A stretch of 64,000 nt of DNA, from contig NZ_CP073315.1 of the NCBI RefSeq assembly GCF_018140925.1, forward strand, positions 2,356,001 through 2,420,000, read 5' to 3'. This stretch comes from Psychrobacillus sp. INOP01 (GTDB lineage Bacteria; Bacillota; Bacilli; Bacillales_A; Planococcaceae). The notes below the pieces were generated by a model. The model saw only the letters and a list, made by a program, of their open reading frames with translations, ran no database searches and was not told where the DNA came from. The translations under genes and the position numbers were made by a program. Below are positions 33,413-42,396 of this stretch, one piece after another (position 1 is the stretch's first letter; the number at the start of each line of letters is the position of its first letter).

Positions 33413-35461
33413 GTGGAGAATATTTTCAATATTAATAACGAAAGTCCTGTAAATAATTCGTATATAGAAATAAGTGGCGAATACTCTGGGTTAATAGTAG
33501 TGCTTTCGGTCGTCATAGCAGTAGTGGCATCCTATACGGCCCTGTCATTGAATAACCGAGCAAGAGAAAATAGTTTTTTTCATAAGAATTTCTGGTTATT
33601 GCTTGCCTCTATCTGTTTAGGATTTGGTATATGGTCTATGCATTTTGTAGGGATGGGTGCTTTTTCGTTACCAGTATACATGGATTACAACAATATTATT
33701 ACGTTAGTTTCAATTATTCCTGCTATGCTAGCATCATTTATAGCTTTCTATTTGGCGAACCTTCCAAGACGAAACGTTTGGTCATACATTTTCGCTGGGA
33801 TTGCAATGGGGGCAGGAATTTCCTCCATGCACTATATAGGGATGTATGCGATGGAAATGGATGCTGTCTATACTTATGACAGCCTACTGTTTGTAGCATC
33901 TATTTGTATTGCAATTATTGTTTCTGTAATTGCAGTCTACATTTTTTCAACGGTCCAAGCGTATAAGGAAAATTATATAATTCAACTTTTAATATCCTTA
34001 ATCATGGGATTGGCTATCTCTAGTATGCATTATACAGGCATGGCTGCTATGCACTTTTATATTCCAAAAGGGTATGAATTGGACTTTGAGCATATCCATA
34101 TGACGGAAATGTATGGACTAGCAATTATTGTGACGGTGGGTATGGCAATGATTTTGGGAATATTATTACTATCTAGCTTGATAGACCGTTACATCCAGTA
34201 CCGTGCAAATTATTATGATGCATTAACACAATTACCAAATCGCCGGTTGTTTGAGAAAAAACTTCAGTCGCCTAAGGTTTTAGCTGTTTGGCATATACAT
34301 GACTTGGAATATATTAATAGAGAGTTCAATTATGCTTTCGGTGATGATATGATTCGCGCGTTAGTACATCTCTTCAAATCTAAGGCACCCTCAAAGATAG
34401 AGACTTATCGAATAGAAGGGCATCGTATTGCTCTAATAGCTAGGGATGTGGATAGTGCAAAACAATTAATAGATGCTTTGAAGGAAATAGCAGATGTTCT
34501 TCGTCAACCTATACGCGTTAGAGACCAAGAAGTTTTTTCGTATGGCGTATGTGCAATATCTGAAGCAGATCATTCTGATAATACTTCTACTATTTATACA
34601 AATGTACTTGCGGTACTAAACTACCCATCTATTACGTATAATCATGATATTGTTTACTTTGACCCCAATATACATACGTATACATTTGAACGTGAAATAG
34701 CAGAAGACATCAATAGAGCTATGAGAGAAGATGAATTATTTCTCGTTTACCAACCGAAAGTTCGCATAACCTTTCAAAACATTGCAGGTCTTGAGACATT
34801 ATTAAGATGGGATCATCCGAAGTATGGTGTTCTTTCACCTGCTGTTTTTATTCCTATTTTAGAGGAATATGATCGTATGATTAATGTGACAAATTGGATA
34901 ATCGACAAAGTGTGTCAACAAATAGCTAACTGGAAACAAGATAATATTTCATTTAAGCAAGTTGCTATCAATATTCCAGGGGATTATGTAACTTCACCGC
35001 TATTATTAAAGGTATTAACACAAAAACTGAATGATTATGGTCTGGAACCCCCGCAGATAGAATTAGAAATAACAGAGAATAGTTTTGTTAAAAATATGGA
35101 AGAAGCTATGAGAGCGGTAGGAGCGTTTAGACGAGAAGGTTTCTCTGTCGCATTGGACGACTTTGGCACTGGCGTATCATCACTTTCTTATTTAAAGCAA
35201 ATGCCGATATCCACCTTAAAAATAGATAAATCTTTTATAGATGATGTACCGATATCACCTAAAGATTCAGCAATTGTTCAAGCTATTATTACATTAGGAG
35301 AATCATTAGACTTAAATGTGGTCATCGAAGGAGTAGAAACGAAGGAGCAAGTAAATTTCTTAACAAACACTAGTAAAGACCCTATTTTTCAAGGATATTA
35401 TTTTGCAAAACCGATGAAGCCTCTTGACCTTATTAAGTGGTATCAAGGAACTATGATATAG
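33413..35461 (+). CDS. MHYT-GGDEF-EAL membrane protein, probable c-di-GMP phosphodiesterase
   Basis: 682 residues. The N-terminal MHYT sensor (about 20-250) has seven hydrophobic helices with SMHFVGMGAF, SMHYIGMYAM and SMHYTGMAAM, proposed metal/gas-sensing motifs. The GGDEF domain (about 265-420) is degenerate: the catalytic position reads RIEGHRIAL. The EAL domain (about 430-680) keeps E of ETLLRW, N of AINIPGD, E of ELEITEN, DDFGTG, the catalytic K in LKIDKSF, VIEGVET and QGYYFAKP. It should hydrolyse c-di-GMP; B. subtilis YkoW has this layout. GTG start, RBS GGAGAGG. Confidence 0.9.
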   Translation: MENIFNINNESPVNNSYIEISGEYSGLIVVLSVVIAVVASYTALSLNNRARENSFFHKNFWLLLASICLGFGIWSMHFVGMGAFSLPVYMDYNNIITLVSIIPAMLASFIAFYLANLPRRNVWSYIFAGIAMGAGISSMHYIGMYAMEMDAVYTYDSLLFVASICIAIIVSVIAVYIFSTVQAYKENYIIQLLISLIMGLAISSMHYTGMAAMHFYIPKGYELDFEHIHMTEMYGLAIIVTVGMAMILGILLLSSLIDRYIQYRANYYDALTQLPNRRLFEKKLQSPKVLAVWHIHDLEYINREFNYAFGDDMIRALVHLFKSKAPSKIETYRIEGHRIALIARDVDSAKQLIDALKEIADVLRQPIRVRDQEVFSYGVCAISEADHSDNTSTIYTNVLAVLNYPSITYNHDIVYFDPNIHTYTFEREIAEDINRAMREDELFLVYQPKVRITFQNIAGLETLLRWDHPKYGVLSPAVFIPILEEYDRMINVTNWIIDKVCQQIANWKQDNISFKQVAINIPGDYVTSPLLLKVLTQKLNDYGLEPPQIELEITENSFVKNMEEAMRAVGAFRREGFSVALDDFGTGVSSLSYLKQMPISTLKIDKSFIDDVPISPKDSAIVQAIITLGESLDLNVVIEGVETKEQVNFLTNTSKDPIFQGYYFAKPMKPLDLIKWYQGTMI

Positions 35462-35462
35462 A

Positions 35463-35507
35463 AGCCAGAGTGGAAGGATGAATTCTTTCTATTTCTGGTT
35501 TTTTATT
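35463..35507 (+). terminator. Terminator after the EAL gene
   Basis: CCAGA...TCTGG stem with imperfect inner pairs and TTTTTTATTTTT tail. Confidence 0.75.
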
Positions 35508-35584
35508 TTTCCATAAAAATTCAATGGCTTTTGGACATAAAAAGAGGGAAGTAATACTATAAAAGTATAGGAGGTGCTTATGAA

Positions 35585-36505
35585 GTGTCTAGATATGAGA
35601 TAGAGCAAAACCTTACAAACATCGATATGAAGGCTCTTATTCCGTTAATAAGTAAGGAATTTAGAAAATACTTTACTAAAAATATTAAAGCGTTATATCA
35701 CTATACAAACTTAGAAGGCGCACAAGGGATAATTAGCGATAAAACCTTTTGGGCTTCGCATATAAAGTTTATGAATGATTCTAAAGAATATAGTCATGGG
35801 CTAGAGGTCTGTGAAAGTATCGTACAGAAGCTCATTCATGAATTACCGGTAGAAAATCCTAGAAGAGCATACTTAGAAGAGGTTTTTACAATTCTAGAGG
35901 AGCAGGATACAGATATTTTTGTCGTGTCATTTTGCGAAAGTGGAGACCTACTAAGTCAGTGGAGAGGATATAGCAGAAGTCAGCATGGAATCTCAATTGG
36001 CTTTGACTTTTCATCCTTATTCGATGTTTCCTTTCATTTAAGTGAAGAAAACTTTTTTCCTCGAAAGGTGATATACGATCATAAGCTGCAAGAGAGAATT
36101 ATTCGCAGAATTATAAACGTCTCGCTCATTAGCCTAGAGCTAAGCGAAGTAAAACCACAATTCTCGCCAAAGGAAGTGGCAAGAACGATTGGATACTTTC
36201 TTCCACTTTTTAAACATGCTACTTTTTCAGAGGAAAAGGAATGGCGAATTATTGTGACGAACTCCAAGAGTATGCCGTATCAGCATGAGCTCAAATTTCG
36301 TGCGCGAGATAATATTATTCTTCCATATATCGAGTTAGAAACACATAACAAAGTACTTCAAAATGACAATAGGCTTCCTGTCAATCAAATCATTATAGGC
36401 CCTTCTGGAACCAATGAATTCACAGCACGAAGTATTAATTATTATTTGAAAAATGTTGGATACCCAACTGTACCTATTAAACTTTCCCATATTCCTTATC
36501 GATAA
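35585..36505 (+). CDS. DUF2971 protein, 306 aa
   Basis: Family blocks: LYHYTNLEGAQGIISDKTFWASHIKFMNDSKEYSHG near residues 38-75, FVVSFCESGDLLSQWRGYSRSQHGISIGFDF near 117-150, EEKEWRII, and IIIGPSGTNEFT. Cytoplasmic and of unknown biochemical function. The start is GTG at 35585, ten bases after GGAGG. An ATG at 35580 in another frame, better placed for the RBS, opens only seven codons, so either the GTG is used or a small frameshift affected the start. Confidence 0.82.
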   Translation: MSRYEIEQNLTNIDMKALIPLISKEFRKYFTKNIKALYHYTNLEGAQGIISDKTFWASHIKFMNDSKEYSHGLEVCESIVQKLIHELPVENPRRAYLEEVFTILEEQDTDIFVVSFCESGDLLSQWRGYSRSQHGISIGFDFSSLFDVSFHLSEENFFPRKVIYDHKLQERIIRRIINVSLISLELSEVKPQFSPKEVARTIGYFLPLFKHATFSEEKEWRIIVTNSKSMPYQHELKFRARDNIILPYIELETHNKVLQNDNRLPVNQIIIGPSGTNEFTARSINYYLKNVGYPTVPIKLSHIPYR

Positions 36506-36569
36506 TAAGAAAAGCGGCAGACGCCCTCTAATTCAACAGCGGTGACAGGATGAAATTACCACTACTTTA

Positions 36570-36700
36570 ACTTAATCTAATTCTATTATTACAGCGATAA
36601 GCTATGCAAAATATTATTGTTGAGAACTACACCCTTTATAGATTGAAGGCGTGCCCGCGGAAAGCATCCGCCTGAAACGACTCGGGCTGTATTGAACAGA
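36570..36700 (+). repeat. Dispersed intergenic repeat, copy 4
   Basis: CTAATTCTATTATTACAGCGATAAGC, then GTTGAGAACTACACC, and the core GCCCGCGGAAAGCATCCGCC followed by TGAAACGA; parallel in every segment to the copy at 2382-2512. Confidence 0.8.
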
Positions 36701-36796
36701 TGATGAACAGGAAGCAGATTCTTTTTTTATAACAAAGTGAAACCTATTACAGTGTAAAAGCGTAAATATGGTATAAAAATTAAAGGAGAAGTGCTT

Positions 36797-37561
36797 ATGT
36801 CATTTTTCAATAAAGTATTGGCAAGTATCGGAGTTGGCGGGGCTAAAGTAGACACTAAATTAGAAAAGTCAGAGTTTACTGCTGGAGAAATCATGCAAGG
36901 TGTAGTGGAGGTAAGTGGTGGAAACGTAGAACAACAGATTGATGCGATCTACTTAACGCTAAATACAACTTATATTCGTGAATCGAATGATCGAAAATAC
37001 ACGGATGTAGCGGCTATTCAAAAACATAAAGTTACTGAACCTTTTACAATTGGAGCAAATGAAAAGAAAGTAATCCCCTTTTCACTAACACTTCCTGAAG
37101 ACGCACCAGTTACTTATGGAAGCACCCGTGTATGGGTTAGCACAGGACTAGATATCAAGAATAGTGTAGATCCTACAGACAAAGATTATATTAACGTACG
37201 ACCAACGAGACTAGCGACACATATTTTAGAGGCAATTGAACAACTTGGATTTAAAATAAGAAAAGTTGAATGTGAGAAAGCCTCCTATAAATTAGGTAGT
37301 CGATATCCGTTTGTACAAGAATTTGAATTCGTTCCGGTTAGCGGTTCCTATAGAGCAAAACTAGATGAACTAGAAATCCTATTTCTGTCTCAGTCCGCTC
37401 AATCAGCTGAAATTTTAATGCAGGTTGACCGAAGAGCAAGAGGTCTCGGGGGACTGTTAGCAGAGGCATTTGAAATGGACGAGAAATTCATTCGATTAAC
37501 GATCAATGCACAAGACATTCCAATTATTAAAGACAAACTAAAGAGAGCTATAGGGATCTAG
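36797..37561 (+). CDS. spo0M: Spo0M: sporulation-control protein
   Basis: 254 residues. Arrestin-like Spo0M fold: opening MSFFNKVLASIGVGGAKVDTKLEK, YLTLNTTYIRESNDRKY, PFSLTLPEDAPVTYGSTRVWVSTGLDI, and C-terminal DRRARGLGGLLAEAFEMDEKF. Cytoplasmic; influences sporulation and the cytoskeleton in Bacillus subtilis. ATG at 36797 with AAAGGAGAAG upstream. Single gene; its promoter region contains a dispersed repeat. Confidence 0.94.
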   Translation: MSFFNKVLASIGVGGAKVDTKLEKSEFTAGEIMQGVVEVSGGNVEQQIDAIYLTLNTTYIRESNDRKYTDVAAIQKHKVTEPFTIGANEKKVIPFSLTLPEDAPVTYGSTRVWVSTGLDIKNSVDPTDKDYINVRPTRLATHILEAIEQLGFKIRKVECEKASYKLGSRYPFVQEFEFVPVSGSYRAKLDELEILFLSQSAQSAEILMQVDRRARGLGGLLAEAFEMDEKFIRLTINAQDIPIIKDKLKRAIGI

Positions 37562-37595
37562 CGCATAATTCATTCAAAATGCATATAAAATAATA

Positions 37596-37635
37596 AGCAC
37601 CTCCAACTATTTTTAAAATGGTTGGAGGTGTTTTG
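37596..37635. terminator. Terminator between spo0M and the FUSC gene
   Basis: CACCTCCAAC / GTTGGAGGTG with a T/A-rich loop and TTTT tail, between convergent genes. Confidence 0.85.
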
Positions 37636-37705
37636 ATGAATGAATCCTCTTTACTCAACATCCTTGTAGACTCAGACGTCGCCAGTCAACTGGTTGGATT
37701 TCAAT

Positions 37706-39631
37706 TTAATTTTTCCCACTTGCCTGAAGGGCATTCTGGAGATGATGCACCTCTGCTTGTATTTTAGAGAATCCAATGATGTTGGGCATCTCTTTTGTAG
37801 ATAATATTCGCTCTTGCTCCGCTGATTTTGCCAACGTTTCAAACACGAGAAGTATTTTAGATAAATCGCTATCAGATAGTACGGGGCGACTTTTGTATTT
37901 AGCAGAGGAATCTAGTAAATATCCAAGGTGGTCAATTGAATGGATTGCTGGAAATAGCAAATCTAGCTTTGTATTGTTTCGTGGTATTTCCCCTAATGCT
38001 GTAGAATATACAATTTGTAAATTAGCTAAGTTTGTTCGCATTTTTATACGCTCTTTTGAATGCTCAGGCTCCACTAATGATGGTCCCTGTGAGAACAGAG
38101 TAAGTAAAAATTGCTGTTCACTACGAATTGTTTTAGCCATCGTATGAGCAAGTAGACTAGCTGCACTCTTTCGGTTCATCAAAAAAGCCCCTATGAGCCC
38201 AATGGCACTCCCTATTAGAACATCAATCACGCGAGCGGAAGCAAAATAGGAGATATCATGAATTTTAGTAGTACTCTCAGCTAGCAGAAGAGCATTAGGT
38301 GTGATGAATAAAGCTGCAATTCCGTAATTCAGTACTATGGCAAGCTCTGTTAGAAATGTTAGGAAGAAAATAGCAATTGCAATAATATAACCTTCGGGTT
38401 GAAAGTATAGAATTAATGTCGCAGTTAATATTCCAATAATTGTCCCTAAAGATCGCTGAATTGCACGGTGAAAGGTTGCCATAATAGTTGCACCTGATAG
38501 GACTGCTGCGCACGATAGTGTAACCCAATAAGAACGGTTAAAATCAAATGATTGCGCGATAATAGCGGCTACAAACAATACAAATCCATATCGAAAAGCG
38601 TTTAAAAATACTACAGAATTTTTATCAAATGCCCCATCTAATACAACTCTTAAAGAGGGCTTAGGAATAACTATTTCTCGTTGAATGACAGACATTGATT
38701 CACTTGCAATAATAGCAGCATCTTTAACTAAATCATGTAAAATAGTTAAATCATTTGTAATTCCATCCTCTAGAATTTTTATTCTAGATTTTGAGTTATC
38801 AAGTGATTGGCCAATAGAGCGGATTGATTCACTCAACTCAATAGGTAATCGCTGTTCACTTGATTCCATTTTCTCAATGATGTGTAGAAAGATGTTATTC
38901 GCCTTTTCGTTTAGTAAATATAGTCGTTTATAGGGTTCTGTTACCCGCCATGGAATATAACCAGACTGTATTAAATCACCTGCTGTTTTTAAAGCAGCAA
39001 TAATTTTTGGTTTGGATTCATTTAATGGATTGGATCCAACTAGCTCTATGAAGTCAGCTAGCTCCAAATACACTTTTTTCACGGCCATCCTTTCGGGTCC
39101 ATGAGGATTATTTAACCAACCACTCATCCCCATAATCCATGAAAATGCTCCACCTAAGAATACAAGTCCCGCTCGAATAGGAGCAAGTTCAGGATCAACT
39201 GGCATACCAGTAGCCATTAAAAAGGTTAGGACAAAGAAAATAGCAGCTGGTCCAGTGATTCTTAGTGCTCCAAATAAGAAAGTGACAAGAGCCCCAATAA
39301 TAGCGACCGATATTGCAATCAAAAAGGTATAGGGAGCAAGTAAAGTTCCTAGTCCCATAACAAATGATAGTCCGATTACAGCAAATAATAATTTTTTGGC
39401 TCTAAGAGCATAAGGGATATTAAACACATATAGATAGGTCAAGCCACCGATTCCTGCTATCAGACCGTATTCCAAGTTTCCAAATAAGAATCCAATGAGG
39501 ACTGGTAAACCTGCACAAACTCCTGCAGTAAAAGCTTTTAGCCAAGGAAGTGGGTTTTTATTCACGGTAAATGCTTGTTTAATGGCTAAAAGTAGCGTAT
39601 CCATTACTGACTCAGTAAGTTTATGTTTCAA
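37706..39631 (-). CDS. FUSC-family membrane protein, possible aromatic-acid exporter, 641 aa
   Basis: Two blocks of membrane helices (about 25-175 and 335-470), each followed by a cytoplasmic helical segment, the layout of FUSC/YccS and AaeB-type proteins. RSYWVTLSCAAVLSG and TFHRAIQRSLGTIIGILTATLIL are the signature. Proposed proton-driven efflux of organic acids. TTG start after AAGGAGGGGAATCCAC. Divergent from a TetR gene whose operator lies in the shared gap, so it is the likely regulated target. Confidence 0.85.
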   Translation of the reverse strand: MKHKLTESVMDTLLLAIKQAFTVNKNPLPWLKAFTAGVCAGLPVLIGFLFGNLEYGLIAGIGGLTYLYVFNIPYALRAKKLLFAVIGLSFVMGLGTLLAPYTFLIAISVAIIGALVTFLFGALRITGPAAIFFVLTFLMATGMPVDPELAPIRAGLVFLGGAFSWIMGMSGWLNNPHGPERMAVKKVYLELADFIELVGSNPLNESKPKIIAALKTAGDLIQSGYIPWRVTEPYKRLYLLNEKANNIFLHIIEKMESSEQRLPIELSESIRSIGQSLDNSKSRIKILEDGITNDLTILHDLVKDAAIIASESMSVIQREIVIPKPSLRVVLDGAFDKNSVVFLNAFRYGFVLFVAAIIAQSFDFNRSYWVTLSCAAVLSGATIMATFHRAIQRSLGTIIGILTATLILYFQPEGYIIAIAIFFLTFLTELAIVLNYGIAALFITPNALLLAESTTKIHDISYFASARVIDVLIGSAIGLIGAFLMNRKSAASLLAHTMAKTIRSEQQFLLTLFSQGPSLVEPEHSKERIKMRTNLANLQIVYSTALGEIPRNNTKLDLLFPAIHSIDHLGYLLDSSAKYKSRPVLSDSDLSKILLVFETLAKSAEQERILSTKEMPNIIGFSKIQAEVHHLQNALQASGKN

Positions 39632-39782
39632 GTGGATTCCCCTCCTTTATCATGGTTTAAGAAAACTAATTATACTGCTGATATTATGAAAATAAAATTA
39701 TAGGTTCTAACTGTATAAAGTAGAGCGAATGTCCAATATAACTAATTTATGTTGTGCGTATTTTAATGAAATATCCTCTTTT

Positions 39783-39811
39783 TTGACATCAAACTAACCA
39801 TTGGTTACAAT
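39783..39811 (+). promoter_or_regulatory. Sigma-A promoter of the tetR operon
   Basis: TTGACA (39783-39788), 17-nt spacer, TACAAT (39806-39811), with the operator palindrome overlapping the spacer and -10. Confidence 0.75.
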
Positions 39812-39830
39812 ATAACCGATGGTTAGTTTG
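39790..39830. promoter_or_regulatory. TetR-type operator palindrome
   Basis: Perfect 12-bp arms CAAACTAACCAT (39790-39801) and ATGGTTAGTTTG (39819-39830) around 17 bases. It overlaps the tetR promoter and lies 160 bases from the divergent FUSC gene, so binding should repress tetR and perhaps FUSC. Confidence 0.85.
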
Positions 39831-39850
39831 ATGGGAAGAGGTCATATAAT

Positions 39851-40468
39851 ATGAAAAGTAAACAAGAGCAACGCTCAGAGGAAACCAAAAAGTTGATATT
39901 GGAATCTGCGGCAAATTTATTTGCCAAAAAAGGATATGATGCAGTAACGATTCGAGAGATTGCAAAGGATGCGGGCTGTTCACATACGGCAATTTATCTA
40001 TATTTTAAAGATAAGGAAACATTACTTTATCAACTTTCATTGCCATCCTTGAATCAATTACATCAAAAATTGAAGGCTACTTCACAGATGGATTCATTAT
40101 CATCTGAAAGCAAGCTAAAAGAAATTAGCTTAGAGTATATTTCCTTTTGTTTAAAAAACCGCAATATGTATGATATTTTTTTCAACGCTAAATCCTCGAG
40201 AGTAGATGAAAAGCCGGAATTAGAGGTCAACCAACTTAGATTTGAAATCTTTGAACTATTGAAATCGATTATCGGGGAGAATCTCTCCATTTCAAATGAT
40301 GAACAACTTTTAGCATTTTCTCGAATTTATTATTACCAATTGAATGGGGTATTGAGCACTTACTCCTATCAGCATGAACCGCACGATGTTCTAATGGAAA
40401 GATTGGAACCAACATTTAACCTAGCAATAGAAATTTTACTTTTAGGTTCTCAAGAAAAATTAAAGTAA
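39851..40468 (+). CDS. TetR/AcrR-family repressor, 205 aa
   Basis: N-terminal helix-turn-helix: TKKLILESAANLFAKKGYDAVTIREIAKDAGCSHTAIYLYFKDKETLL (residues 12-60). The variable C-terminal ligand domain follows. It probably represses its own operon and the divergent FUSC exporter through the palindrome at 39790-39830. Twelve bases before the MBL gene. Confidence 0.93.
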   Translation: MKSKQEQRSEETKKLILESAANLFAKKGYDAVTIREIAKDAGCSHTAIYLYFKDKETLLYQLSLPSLNQLHQKLKATSQMDSLSSESKLKEISLEYISFCLKNRNMYDIFFNAKSSRVDEKPELEVNQLRFEIFELLKSIIGENLSISNDEQLLAFSRIYYYQLNGVLSTYSYQHEPHDVLMERLEPTFNLAIEILLLGSQEKLK

Positions 40469-40480
40469 GGGGTAATGACG

Positions 40481-41164
40481 ATGCAGGTGAAAAAGATTTC
40501 CGAGCATATATGGAGCTTGAAAATGTGGGTGATCATTCCAATCCATGTATGGATAGTAGTCGATGAGGAAGGAATTACATTAGTAGATGCAGGAATGCCA
40601 ATAATGACAAAAGGAATCATGAACTTTATGGAACAACTAAATGCCGGTACTTTACAGAGAATACTCTTGACACATGGTCACTCCGATCATGTTGGGGCGG
40701 TAAAGGGAATTTTGAAAAAGTATAAAGTTCCAGTGTATGCTCATCAAATTGAAATCCCTTATATGGAGGGCGAAGCCGTTTATCCAAAACGAAAAAAGTT
40801 GGAGAATAATCTTCCAAAAACATTAACGAGATCACTATTAGAAGAAGACTCACAAAAATTAAAGCAAATCGGGGGACTTACCCCTTATTTCACACCAGGT
40901 CATTCTCCAGGTCATGTAGTCTATTACCATGAACAAGACCAAGTACTATTAGCTGGAGATCTGTTCACATCTAAAAAGGGAAAGCTCAAGCAACCTATGC
41001 CTGCTTTCACAGCAGATATGAAGCAAGCCGTAGAAAGTGCAAATATTATAAGCCAATTAAAACCAAAGCAGCTAGAAGTGTGTCATGGAAATACAGTGTT
41101 TCAACCTTACGATCAACTAGAGGAATACATAAAAACTATGGAGAGAAAGCTAGGGGGTCATTAG
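40481..41164 (+). CDS. MBL-fold metallohydrolase, 227 aa
   Basis: Metallo-beta-lactamase fold with the metal motif THGHSDHVGAV (HxHxDH), a further histidine in FTPGHSPGHVVYY, an aspartate in LLAGDLFTSK and a late histidine in EVCHGNT. Hydrolase of unknown substrate, possibly acting on the compound sensed by the TetR protein. ATG at 40481 is preferred: AAGGGG is eight bases upstream, while ATG 40475 would be too close. Confidence 0.9.
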   Translation: MQVKKISEHIWSLKMWVIIPIHVWIVVDEEGITLVDAGMPIMTKGIMNFMEQLNAGTLQRILLTHGHSDHVGAVKGILKKYKVPVYAHQIEIPYMEGEAVYPKRKKLENNLPKTLTRSLLEEDSQKLKQIGGLTPYFTPGHSPGHVVYYHEQDQVLLAGDLFTSKKGKLKQPMPAFTADMKQAVESANIISQLKPKQLEVCHGNTVFQPYDQLEEYIKTMERKLGGH

Positions 41165-41166
41165 GG

Positions 41167-41505
41167 TTGTTGATATTCAAATATACGGTATTTGGAATGT
41201 TTTTTGCTATGGAGCTATTTACGCTAGGTGCTTTTTCTTACTGGGGCTTTCACATGAACAAAGGATGGTTCATCAATACTGTATTTGGAATAGGAACACC
41301 CTTACTAGTTGCAATATTTTGGGGAACATTCATTGCTCCGAAAGCCACTTTTCCGGTGACAATTCCTATTCGAATACTACTTCAAATAATCGTATTTGCC
41401 CTTGCTACCACTGCACTAATTACGGCAGGAAAAGGTAAGTTGGCTATTATATTTGGTTTTATTGTTTTAACGGAAATGATTTTAATGTACTCCATAGAGG
41501 AATGA
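41167..41505 (+). CDS. YrdB-like (DUF2568) membrane protein, 112 aa
   Basis: Four hydrophobic helices. ELFTLGAFSYWGFHMNKGW, FGIGTPLLVAIFWGTFIAPKATFPV and RILLQIIVFALATTALITAG match the DUF2568/YrdB pattern. TTG at 41167 (or 41170) follows GGGGG of the preceding gene, whose stop is two bases away; longer upstream readings would overlap the MBL gene. Last gene of the tetR operon. Confidence 0.75.
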   Translation: MLIFKYTVFGMFFAMELFTLGAFSYWGFHMNKGWFINTVFGIGTPLLVAIFWGTFIAPKATFPVTIPIRILLQIIVFALATTALITAGKGKLAIIFGFIVLTEMILMYSIEE

Positions 41506-41516
41506 AAAAGTATAAC

Positions 41517-41552
41517 GCCCGAACTATTATCTAATGGTTTGGGCTTTTTTTA
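41517..41552 (+). terminator. Terminator of the tetR operon
   Basis: GCCCGAACTATT / AATGGTTTGGGC with ATCT loop and seven T. Confidence 0.85.
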
Positions 41553-41694
41553 CAGGTTTTTAAACATCTCACTAAGCTATTAAGCGGATACATTGGACAG
41601 ATTAAGTGGAGTATTCGAGAAAAACTCTTAGAAGGAAATATTGGAAGCTATGTAGAATTAAAGGATATACAATTGTTGAAAAGAGGGAGTAATT

Positions 41695-42396
41695 ATTTGG
41701 TGGAATGGTGAAATTGTTGAACAGATAATGATAGTTTTTGGATGGATCGTAATTGGCATAATTGTCTCGCGTCTATATAAAATGCAATTGGAGAAGCCTG
41801 TGATTTGGAAAGTAATCGTAGTTCTTCTCATAGGTCTATTTACATTTTCCTTGAACTTGGATTTTCTTGGCCAAGTAGTACAGATTTCTATCCTTCCTCT
41901 TGGCGTGTGGATTTTATACTGGTCTTTAAGAAAGAATGAACCAGCCTGGCAAAAGTATCGACCATTTGCTTGGTTAGGCTTTGTGGCTAATTATATTTTA
42001 TTGATATTCCTATTGGTTGGAATACCGCTAAATCATCTTCTTTACCAGGGAAATAACCTAAGCACGTATATTTCTAATGTGGAGGATGCCTATATTATTA
42101 ATACGCATCCAACGGCAAACAAAAGCTCTCTTATTAAGGGAAACTTAATAGCCTCTATACAAGATGCTAAGCAACAAGATTACTTCAGTGATAGTTGGTA
42201 CAACGAGACACTTATAGGACCAAATAAAACAACTGAACGCTTTCCTTATATGCTAATGAATACTCTTCCAAAATGGGGTAGTGGGCTTAGTACTACTATT
42301 TATCTAGAGAAAAACGGGAAAGGCATATTAATAACTACACAGGAGAAGCAATTATATTTTCAAACGGAAAATTCCCTGTTAGAGGAGGCGGAATAG
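41695..42396 (+). CDS. Membrane protein of unknown function, about 233 aa, unusual start
   Basis: Four hydrophobic segments in the first 110 residues (MIVFGWIVIGIIVSRLY, WKVIVVLLIGLFTFSLNL, VQISILPLGVWILYW, FVANYILLIFLLVGIPL), then an extracytoplasmic part. The first ATG (41728) has no ribosome binding site. A clear AGAGGGAG at 41682 points instead to the ATT at 41695, giving WWNGEIVEQ before the ATG residue. Either a rare AUU start or a start-codon mutation. It runs into the next gene without a gap. Confidence 0.55.
   Translation: MWWNGEIVEQIMIVFGWIVIGIIVSRLYKMQLEKPVIWKVIVVLLIGLFTFSLNLDFLGQVVQISILPLGVWILYWSLRKNEPAWQKYRPFAWLGFVANYILLIFLLVGIPLNHLLYQGNNLSTYISNVEDAYIINTHPTANKSSLIKGNLIASIQDAKQQDYFSDSWYNETLIGPNKTTERFPYMLMNTLPKWGSGLSTTIYLEKNGKGILITTQEKQLYFQTENSLLEEAE

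Noticed and set aside
35585-36505. DUF2971 gene as part of a phage-defence system
   Set aside because: No nuclease, helicase, toxin or other defence gene lies next to it; the family alone is not enough.
37636-37767. A 43-codon plus-strand ORF with GGAGGTG shortly upstream
   Set aside because: The GGAGGTG is the right arm of the spo0M terminator, and the frame overlaps the antisense 3' end of the FUSC gene.
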